Source of the DNA: VRUE01 sp963701265
Lineage (GTDB): Bacteria; Actinomycetota; Thermoleophilia; Solirubrobacterales; 70-9
Assembly: GCA_963701265.1 (NCBI GenBank)
Contig: OY969581.1
Span: 558,001-622,000 of the forward strand
Reading direction: 5' to 3'
DNA: 64,000 nt
Shown: positions 58,179-64,000 of the stretch, one piece after another
Position numbering within the stretch: position 1 is the first letter of the stretch
Layout: each line of letters opens with the position of its first letter
Translations under genes and position numbers: made by a program
The notes under the pieces: generated by a model
Seen by the model: only the letters and a program-made list of their open reading frames with translations
Databases searched by the model: none
Told to the model about the DNA's origin: nothing

Positions 58179-58868
58179 ATGACCGTCATATCCACAAAAC
58201 AGGTCACGACCGGAACACCCGAGGATGGCCGCGCGGCATCCCCGGCCAAGAGATTCCTCCGAAAAGTGGTACCCACGTCTGCTCGTAGGAATCTCCGAGT
58301 GGTCCAGTGGCGACTGCGAGGTAGTCCGACGCCTCCGCCGCACTACTTCAAGCAGCAGACCCTTAAAAAAGTTGCTCGAAAGTATGAACTTCGCGACCTC
58401 GTAGAGACCGGAACCTTCCTTGGCGACATGCTTGCCGCAATGAGGGATAGCTTCGACAGCCTAACCTCGATCGAGCTATCCGAGGAACTTCATGCCCGGG
58501 CTGTTCAAAGGTTTGCTGGAGACGACAAGATCACCTTGCTACAGGGCGACAGTAAGGATCGGATCTCCGAGGTTTCCAAGGTACTAGATAGACCTACCTT
58601 GTTCTGGCTCGACGCTCATTACTCTGGGTCATGGCATGCTGAGTTCGAGGAGACGGCTGGCGGTGATAGAGATAATCCCATCTATGCTGAGCTCGAAGCT
58701 GTTTTTGAAAGGGGAATCGATCACGCTGTCTTGATCGATGATGCACGTCTATTTAACGGGAAAGAAGGCTGGCCTATTCTCACTGATGTATGTCTCTTTG
58801 TGAAAGAACGGCAGCCGACGAAGAAGATTCATATCGAACACGACATAGTGCGCATTCTTCCTCGCTAG
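58179..58868 (+). CDS. Putative SAM-dependent methyltransferase-like protein
   Basis: 'DLVETGTFLGDMLAAMRDSFDSLTSIELSEELHARAVQRF' resembles a Rossmann motif I followed by the acidic loop. 'ITLLQGDSKDRI' and 'PTLFWLDAHYSGS' followed by 'HAVLIDDARLF' match a widespread family of methyltransferase-like proteins in surface-glycan loci. The sequence has visibly lower GC than its left neighbours, suggesting transfer. An ATG at 58092 exists in frame, but it lies inside the flippase start; 58179 is preferred without a strong ribosome-binding site. It overlaps the next gene by 4 bp, convergently. Confidence 0.68.
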   Translation: MTVISTKQVTTGTPEDGRAASPAKRFLRKVVPTSARRNLRVVQWRLRGSPTPPPHYFKQQTLKKVARKYELRDLVETGTFLGDMLAAMRDSFDSLTSIELSEELHARAVQRFAGDDKITLLQGDSKDRISEVSKVLDRPTLFWLDAHYSGSWHAEFEETAGGDRDNPIYAELEAVFERGIDHAVLIDDARLFNGKEGWPILTDVCLFVKERQPTKKIHIEHDIVRILPR

Positions 58869-59410
58869 TTAGTGATCAGCTCCTCGACTCTAATTAGCTT
58901 TTTTCCACCTAGGGCATAAGTACCGTTAGCAGTCGCGATTGTCACGGCGCGCCCACCCAGTGGACGAAGGCGAACTGCCTTTATCCAGTCAGGAACAATA
59001 CCGATGACCAAGAATTGAGTTGGGCGACCATGCTCGTTTCCGATTCCTATCCCGAGTGAAACCCCGGCGCGCAGCGCATCTCTCATAGTGCTACAGGAAA
59101 TTGCGGCGCTGCTCGCGTGAATAATGCAGAGCATTTTGTGCTGCTTCGTAACCCAGATGCCACCGCCGCCATAGGTACTACTGAAGTGACCTGTCGTAAA
59201 TCTTGGTTGGACCTTAGATCTGGCGAAGTTCCGAGCGAGGGTCTGCATCAATCGACCCGGAAGGCGATGCTGGGGGAGTCTCAAAGCGGCAAACGATTTA
59301 GCAAGCGGCTTTCCTTCTCCGCTATGAGATGAGACTTGTGGCTCAACAAGTAGCAAGCCGCAGATAACCGCTAGGAAAATCGCAAGAGATATGGCAGTAA
59401 GGCGAAGCAT
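58865..59410 (-). CDS. Secreted or membrane-anchored protein of unknown function (181 aa)
   Basis: An N-terminal hydrophobic helix (LTAISLAIFLAVICGLLLV) is followed by a basic region and a globular part with two Cys ('MLCIIHASSAAISCSTM') and 'FLVIGIVPDWIKAVRLRPLGGRAVTIATANGTYAL'. The VxGIVPDxxxxV pattern recurs in actinobacterial exported proteins of unknown role. Low GC; it sits downstream of the lectin-like pseudogene on the same strand, beyond a terminator hairpin. Confidence 0.6.
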   Translation of the reverse strand: MLRLTAISLAIFLAVICGLLLVEPQVSSHSGEGKPLAKSFAALRLPQHRLPGRLMQTLARNFARSKVQPRFTTGHFSSTYGGGGIWVTKQHKMLCIIHASSAAISCSTMRDALRAGVSLGIGIGNEHGRPTQFLVIGIVPDWIKAVRLRPLGGRAVTIATANGTYALGGKKLIRVEELITN

Positions 59411-59421
59411 GGCGGAAAATT

Positions 59422-59465
59422 GTCCTGGCCAGCCAAGTTGCGGTGCAATCTTGGCTGGCCAGGAC
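59422..59465 (-). terminator. Perfect long hairpin, likely terminator of the beta-propeller gene
   Basis: Two perfect 16-bp arms (59422-59437 and 59450-59465) surround a 12-nt loop. On the minus strand the stem is followed by AATTTT, giving a Rho-independent terminator form. It lies 45 bp after the stop at 59510. Confidence 0.8.
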
Positions 59466-59509
59466 GAACTATTAGGTGGGTAGCGAGCGTAGACCTACGA
59501 CGTGGATAT

Positions 59510-60768
59510 CTATTCCCACCACCAGTGAACTAGATTGCCGCTTGAGTTGAGGCCAACGATGTCGTGTCGGCCAGACCGAGGCGAATTGGCACCAGGGGAG
59601 GAATAGAGCGAATACTGCCCCGTAAAGCCCCAGTCGGTCCATTTGGAGCCGGTCCACCACTTCTGCCACAGGCCGTTGTCGGTTCCCCGCATCCACACGT
59701 CGTAATTCCCTGGTTTCCAACTCGACATATCAGGGATGCCTTGTGCGATTCCTCCAAAGTTCTCGGAGTACCATCCAGACGAGTAATAGAGGTGATAGAC
59801 GCTGTTATTGGACGCACGTCCGACGACATCGACCCGGTTGCCTCCGGAGCCTACAGCGCTAACACCGGACACTACGGAACCCGAGGTCCCGAGCGTTTCC
59901 CAGCCGGCCCATGTTGAGCCGTTGAACCAACGATGCGCTATGGAGCCATTCGGCGACCGGCCAAAAATATCCAACTTACTAGCTTCGGTTGAAGCTATAT
60001 CTGGCTCGTCCGTAATTTCGCCTCCTAGGTTCTCACTTTGCCAGGATGAACCATTCCAATACCAGTGGAGGAGGGTGTTATCAGTGGCCCGCGCCACTAT
60101 GTCTACGCGATTAGGGCCCCAAGATACACAACCCGGACCTGACGCAGTTTGCCGCCGAGGCTTTCCCAGCTACTCCAAGACCCGACATGCCAATCCCAGT
60201 ATCTATGCCAGAGTGCATTGTCTGTACCACGGGCAACAATCTCGAAATGCCCGCCATCGCCCCAGGAACAAATATCTGGATCTGAAACGAAAGTTCCACC
60301 CATATTCTCACTATGCCAGCTTGGCGAAGGTGGGGGTGGTGGCGGGGGCGGAGAGCTTTCCGGCGTGTAATAGGCGACTGCATAGACGGTGTTATCGCCA
60401 TAGCCATTATTCTTAATAGTGGCAGCGTCATAGACGCCTGGCAGAGGATTATAGACGCCGTCGCCTCCAAAACCCGAGCACTTCGGTGTCCCGGAAGCCC
60501 ATCCTTCGACGCAAACTGAATGCTGGGAGCCGCTACCGTAAATTGCGTTCAGGTGCGCATAACCCCCAGGGCTATTGCAAATGGAGCTGGCGCCACCACC
60601 GCTTTTACTTTTTAGGGTGACTCCCCAGCAAAATTTGTTTTCTTCAAATGCATTTGCGTGCGTTGAAAACGTCATGAGCGCAATCAGACTGAGTCCAATG
60701 GCGAGACCTGTGTATCGCGCAAGAGGGCGGTGCCTAGCCCCCTGCCAAGAGCTGATAAGCCAACTCAC
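59510..60768 (-). pseudogene. Secreted PLL-type beta-propeller lectin-like protein, broken by a frameshift
   Basis: GTG 60768 follows AGGAGG by 6 nt. The product has an export signal ('GLAIGLSLIALMTFSTHANA'), a Cys-containing region, a Pro-rich linker and six blades of about 48 residues of the type 'WESLGG...DIVARATDNTLLHWYW' (Photorhabdus lectin/DUF346 style). The frame ends at a stop at 60103-60105. One base shift near 60138 restores 'SGPGCVSWGPNRVDIVARATDNT', which runs on to 59510. Everything else is intact, so the break is recent, phase-variable, or a sequencing error. Low GC. Confidence 0.75.
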
Positions 60769-61053
60769 AGTTTGCCTCCTAGATAGATTCGAACGAGCTT
60801 CGTACAAAGAGGAGATCCTTAACGCTAAGGACTTAGCGCGCTACCTCAGTCTGTGAAGGCGAGCGCCGGGAAATGCACAGAGTGAGAAGTGTGCTTATGG
60901 GCGCGCCGGCATGGATCATTGATCCTGACGAGGGTTGGTATTCTGACCCTTGACCGCCGCGGTCAGCTTGGAAGGAATGCGCCGACGTGAGGGCTTGTGC
61001 CGTCGGCCCGGTATCCGCGCGGATGTGGGCCAACCTTTCTCGGCCCAAGAAAC

Positions 61054-62337
61054 TCAGCTCGCAGAGTGGGAGCCTGAATGGCTTGCTTGGGGTCGCCACG
61101 CGGGCTCGAGGAGTCCGCTCGGCTGGGTTGACGCCAATAGATCGTAGAGATGAAGTGCTGTCTCGATCTCCGCACTGCATGAATTGAGTGGGCGGCTGAG
61201 GAGATCTTCTGCGAGGTTGAGACGACTGTGGATAGTCCGCCGGGAAACCTTGAGTCGTTCCGCAGAAGCTGAAACATTTCCGTGCGTAGCGAAATACGCT
61301 CGCAACGTCTCGCGCAGTTTCCCCCCGCCGTCTCGTGTCTGCTCTAGAGGTGCGAGAAATATGTCGTACAAAGAATCGGCATGCAGATCATTGTCAAGTA
61401 CGGCAGCTAGAAGGGGTTTGTCCGAGTAACAAAAAGGTTCATCGTCCATGTATAAAGCTGCCGTTAGGCAGGATCTGGCTTGTTGATGGGTTGTGCGCCA
61501 GCCTAGGAAGCCATCGCAAGGCTCCCCGATGGCAATCTTCAGATGGAGAGACCATTTTGCGGTGAGGGCTTCCTTCACTTGGTTAACGTCGATTTTTTGT
61601 CTTCCTCCAAGCCATGCCCAGACGCTAAGATCATCTGGCGAAACCGTAAGGCAAGTGCGATCGAACGCAGCGGCAAGCCCGCGTATGACGGTTGCGGCAC
61701 CAGTGCCAGTGGCAATAAGGCCCAGATGGTTGAGGTTGAGGTCATAGCCGAGCTTAGATGGGTCAATGGCTTCACCTCTGAGCAAACGAACGACACGGTC
61801 AACTCGACGTTGATTTGACGAGCGACCGAGTTGCTTTGCCTCCTGTTCGTATGTAGAGGTGATGGATGCAAGCAGTAAGTCAAAAACGGAGTCGTAGTTC
61901 CTGAGCAGGGCATAGATGGCTTCTGGTTTGGGGGCATGCGCAGGAGCAGCCATCTTTAGAATGAGGTCGCGAAATGCGCTATGTCCCGCGACGTATCTAC
62001 GAACGACAAGCTCAACCCCTACACCACGCCGAGCCGCAGACTTGGCATCAGAAAGAAGCACGAAGGGAATCGATGGCGGATATTCGTCGTCACCACTAAG
62101 AATCTCTAGGCTGTACTCAAAGCCGACCGAGACAAGGTTACGGAGGATAGGAGAAGTCTTGCTAGGGTGGTTCTCGTCGCCAGCCCTGCCAATCTGGGAA
62201 ACGCGGTAGGTCGTATGGGTGACTATTTTTTGCTGGTGCGCACGAAGGTCGTGTACCAGTTTGTTGGTCACCGCTTGAGGCACGGGTTCGTTGGGGTTGC
62301 GGAGCTGTCTACTGAATTGGTAGTCGGGCAGGGACAC
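61054..62337 (-). CDS. PucR/CdaR-family transcriptional regulator
   Basis: The 427-residue protein has a GGDEF-like middle region ('LGLIATGTGAATVIRGLAAAF', 'LSVWAWLGG', 'LKIAIGEPCDGFLGWRTTHQQAR'). Its C-terminal PucR helix-turn-helix is 'LRETLRAYFATHGNVSASAERLKVSRRTIHSRLNLAEDLL'. The N-terminal 160 residues are helical, as in RsbRD-type PucR proteins. GTG 62337 is the only available start after an upstream stop; no Shine-Dalgarno is visible. The target and signal are unknown. Confidence 0.85.
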   Translation of the reverse strand: MSLPDYQFSRQLRNPNEPVPQAVTNKLVHDLRAHQQKIVTHTTYRVSQIGRAGDENHPSKTSPILRNLVSVGFEYSLEILSGDDEYPPSIPFVLLSDAKSAARRGVGVELVVRRYVAGHSAFRDLILKMAAPAHAPKPEAIYALLRNYDSVFDLLLASITSTYEQEAKQLGRSSNQRRVDRVVRLLRGEAIDPSKLGYDLNLNHLGLIATGTGAATVIRGLAAAFDRTCLTVSPDDLSVWAWLGGRQKIDVNQVKEALTAKWSLHLKIAIGEPCDGFLGWRTTHQQARSCLTAALYMDDEPFCYSDKPLLAAVLDNDLHADSLYDIFLAPLEQTRDGGGKLRETLRAYFATHGNVSASAERLKVSRRTIHSRLNLAEDLLSRPLNSCSAEIETALHLYDLLASTQPSGLLEPAWRPQASHSGSHSAS

Positions 62338-62490
62338 GCGCTTCGTCTTTTGATCGACTGCGTGCTTCGCCGATCACCTGTTGATTCCTCCGTAACCTTT
62401 GAGTGTTGAGGGCTAGTCACTTCGATGCCAACCTACATTGAGCTCCGCTCGTAGCGGATCCCGAGTTCCGCCACTGCCGCGTCACGTTTC

Positions 62491-62530
62491 GGGGCCGGTC
62501 CTCCGCAGCCAGCAACCAAAGACCGGCCCC
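62491..62530 (-). terminator. GC-rich hairpin downstream of the 18-codon ORF
   Basis: GGGGCCGGTC (62491-62500) and GACCGGCCCC (62521-62530) pair perfectly over 10 bp with a 20-nt loop, beginning 7 bp after the small ORF stop. No T-run follows, as is common for high-GC actinobacterial terminators. Confidence 0.5.
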
Positions 62531-62537
62531 GGTGTCC

Positions 62538-62594
62538 CTAGTTGTGCTTGGTCACGCACATTGGCACCAGCGAACCGACTGTGCTGATCTTCAT
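62538..62594 (-). CDS. Candidate 18-residue peptide gene
   Basis: The frame encodes MKISTVGSLVPMCVTKHN with one Cys and a hydrophobic centre. The ATG is preceded by GGGAGGGGGTGA, one of the strongest ribosome-binding sites in the window, and the stop is followed by the perfect hairpin. It lies upstream of, and on the same strand as, the PucR-type regulator. It could be a signalling or RiPP-like peptide, a regulatory leader, or chance; there is no homology evidence. Confidence 0.4.
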   Translation of the reverse strand: MKISTVGSLVPMCVTKHN

Positions 62595-62787
62595 CCTGAC
62601 TCACCCCCTCCCTTTTGGGTCGAGCCAGCCGGATTGACCGGCGAAGGGAGTGACAATAAAGAGGACTTGAATAACCGGCCGTTTGCCGGATGAGTAAGCG
62701 CCGTCTAAGAGGTTTCTCCGGGTATGCTCAGCTCAGACTTAGCGCCGCGAAAGGTGCTGACTATCGAAGCGAGGGAGGAGCAGATCG

Positions 62788-63399
62788 ATGCCGAAGCCGG
62801 ATCTGAGGTCGCGGGGTCTCGACGAGCGGATCGCCTATGTCTGCAAGCACCCGCTGAGGGTCGACGCGCTTGCAATTCTCAACGAACGCACGGCCAGCAT
62901 CGCTCAAATTGCGGACATCATGGGGGTCGAGGCAAACAAGATCGAACACCACGTTAAAGACCTTCATGACGCGGGCTGTATCGAGATCGTTCGCACCGTC
63001 CCTCGGCGCGGCGCCCATGAGCACTACTACGCGGCGACGCTTAGGCCCAATATCAACGACGAAGAGTGGGCCAAGCTGTCACTAGATCAGCGACAGGAAA
63101 TCTCTGGTCTGGTCTTCGGGGCAATCATGGCCGAAGGGATCGGCGCGTTGCGCATCGGAAGCTTCGACTCCCGCAAGAACAGACACTTGAGTTGGCGCAT
63201 TCTTTACCTCGATGAGGAGGGGTGGATGGAACTCATCAAGGAGAAGAACGAATCGCTGGAAAGAACCGAAGCGATTCAAGCCAGTGCTTACCGTCGGATG
63301 ACCGAATCCCACGAGGAGGGTTTCTCTGCCATCGCTGGCGCATTCAGCTTCGAGCGTGCGCGACCGGGACGGTCAGCGGGCTACGACCCGACCAATTAA
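62788..63399 (+). CDS. ArsR-like winged-helix regulator
   Basis: The 203-residue protein has an N-terminal winged helix ('RVDALAILNERTASIAQIADIMGVEANKIEHHVKDLHDAGCIEIV') and a wing 'PRRGAHEHYYAAT'. It is followed by a helical C-terminal domain ending near 'ATGCGTG'-independent sequence 'FSFERARPG'. There are no metal-binding Cys clusters. GGAGGAG lies 8 nt before the ATG. Proteins with this fused layout are common orphan regulators in Thermoleophilia. The target is unknown. Confidence 0.75.
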   Translation: MPKPDLRSRGLDERIAYVCKHPLRVDALAILNERTASIAQIADIMGVEANKIEHHVKDLHDAGCIEIVRTVPRRGAHEHYYAATLRPNINDEEWAKLSLDQRQEISGLVFGAIMAEGIGALRIGSFDSRKNRHLSWRILYLDEEGWMELIKEKNESLERTEAIQASAYRRMTESHEEGFSAIAGAFSFERARPGRSAGYDPTN

Positions 63400-63632
63400 C
63401 TCTCCTATTCACCCATCATTCGCCCCTTTTCCATTTGAAAAGCATGTAGGCATTAGCAAGGATCGCTCTGAGGGTTTATCTCTAAAGAGAATCAGCCGGC
63501 TCCCTTCTGGTGTCATCGGCTTGAGGATAGAGAGAGATCTAGCTGTTCGTGCTCTAGGCAGCAGATTGCTGCACAACACCTAACTGTCGCCCAGGCGCGC
63601 CGCCTGATGGCGCACTACTGAAGGAATCACCA

Positions 63633-63830
63633 TTGGACTCGCCACTAGCTAATGCTTTTTTAAATCCTAAGCGTGCCGAGATTGCCTTCCATCTGACGCA
63701 GGCTGGGGAGTTCATTAGTACACACCAATTGGCGAAAACAATGAGCGTCAATCTTAGCCTAGTCGAGTATCACTTACAGGTGCTGACTGAGGCGGACCTA
63801 AAAACCCGCCTTAAAGACGCCGCCCTGTGA
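63633..63830 (+). CDS. Short winged-helix protein (65 aa), possibly truncated regulator
   Basis: 'KRAEIAFHLTQAGEFISTHQLAKTMSVNLSLVEYHLQVLTEADL' is an ArsR-like helix-turn-helix similar in layout to the DNA-binding part of the previous gene. The frame ends shortly after helix 4 without a wing or effector domain, so it is either a minimal DNA-binding protein or a degraded paralogue. The TTG start has AAGGA 8 nt upstream. Low GC. Confidence 0.5.
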   Translation: MDSPLANAFLNPKRAEIAFHLTQAGEFISTHQLAKTMSVNLSLVEYHLQVLTEADLKTRLKDAAL

Positions 63831-63836
63831 TTCCGA

Positions 63837-64000
63837 CTATGCGGCGTCCCTCGCAAGGCGGAAATTGGAGACCGTGTTTGCGAGACCATCCTGCAGTGGC
63901 ATTTCGGCCCGAAACCCAATCTCGTCTTGAGCCCGCTGGACATCTAGATAGCGAGTTGGCTGCCCGTCTGGCCGGGACGTGTCCCACACGGTTTCGCCCT
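63837..64000 (-). CDS. C-terminus of a GDP-L-fucose synthase-like nucleotide-sugar epimerase (partial)
   Basis: Reading in from the right edge on the minus strand, 'GETVWDTSRPDGQPTRYLD' then 'VQRAQDEIGFRAEMPLQDGLANTVSNFR' precedes a TAG at 63837-63839. The 'WDTSRPDGQPxRxLD' motif is characteristic of GDP-fucose synthase/epimerase C-termini. The catalytic part lies outside the window. It shows that the surface-sugar locus continues to the right. Confidence 0.8.
   Translation of the reverse strand, partial: GETVWDTSRPDGQPTRYLDVQRAQDEIGFRAEMPLQDGLANTVSNFRLARDAA

Larger units (their letters stand above)
62338..62787. other. 450-bp gap between PucR-type regulator and wHTH regulator
   Basis: The gap holds a possible 18-codon gene on the minus strand (62538-62594), a perfect 10-bp hairpin after it (62491-62530), and a small CCGGC/GCCGG hairpin near 62675. 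The right end carries the GGAGGAG ribosome-binding site of the plus-strand regulator. No further coding sequence is supported. Confidence 0.5.

Noticed and set aside
60833..61180. 115-codon minus-strand frame between the lectin and PucR genes
   Set aside because: Overlaps the PucR 3' end, lacks a ribosome-binding site and has no domain pattern; the gap 60769-61053 otherwise shows only a small TCCTTA/TAAGGA hairpin.
1..64000. CRISPR arrays, transposases, integrases, rRNA
   Set aside because: No regularly spaced repeats, IS-type genes or rRNA signatures were seen on either strand.

Overview
The window is about 64 kb of high-GC DNA (roughly 65-72 % by eye over most of its length). The gene content suggests an actinomycete-phylum bacterium, most likely class Thermoleophilia (Solirubrobacterales-like). 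The reasons are an ECF sigma factor fused to a zinc-finger and membrane tail, a fused PafB-PafC WYL regulator, a penicillin-acylase-family membrane enzyme, frequent GTG/TTG starts, and many genes with a TANNNT -10 element only 6-9 nt before the start codon, which implies leaderless mRNAs. The taxonomy is inferred from protein character; no rRNA is present. Layout: 1-7.0 kb is housekeeping: an RskA-type anti-sigma tail, a DtxR regulator, a HAD phosphatase diverging from folP, a DEAH helicase overlapping folP, a methyltransferase and a GH15-like enzyme. A tRNA-Phe(GAA) at 7035-7107 is followed by a large DNA2/NAM7-like SF1 helicase, TrmO, a tiny membrane protein, the sigma/zinc-finger fusion and a small secreted repeat protein. 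From 13.1 to 28.1 kb lies a defence island. Its first part is a tightly overlapping nine-gene set: an HNH nuclease with a zinc ribbon; a C5-cytosine methyltransferase fused to an endonuclease III/Mig-like DNA glycosylase; a MutL/MORC-like GHKL ATPase; Vsr; a Z1-domain ATPase; a DUF4420 PD-(D/E)XK nuclease; a second GHKL ATPase; and two proteins I cannot assign. It resembles the mza (MutL-Z1-AIPR) type of system without a recognisable AIPR protein. Its second part, on the other strand, is a Septu-like pair: an HNH-ATPase fusion followed by a free-standing HNH protein. These are the strongest candidates for an undescribed system. From 28.1 to 49 kb the chromosome returns to ordinary genes: SRPBCC, an SDR, an FAH-family hydrolase, an arsR-aquaporin-arsC operon diverging from two fluoride-channel genes across a shared promoter and operator, a YhaM-like nuclease, two tandem paralogous polytopic membrane proteins, PafBC, an MBL hydrolase, penicillin acylase, a DUF1906 protein, a DJ-1/GlxA pair, a Phd/VapC toxin-antitoxin pair, a PNPOx-like protein and a GH39-like secreted hydrolase. 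From 48.5 kb to the end is a surface-glycan locus: a Dpm1-like synthase, GT87, GT2, two nucleotide-sugar epimerases, polytopic membrane proteins, a flippase, and at the right edge the C-terminus of a GDP-fucose-synthase-like enzyme. Its right half (about 58.1-63.8 kb) has visibly lower GC, two broken genes in and near it (a frameshifted beta-propeller lectin and a cupin remnant), orphan regulators, and a possible 18-residue peptide gene with a strong ribosome-binding site and its own hairpin.
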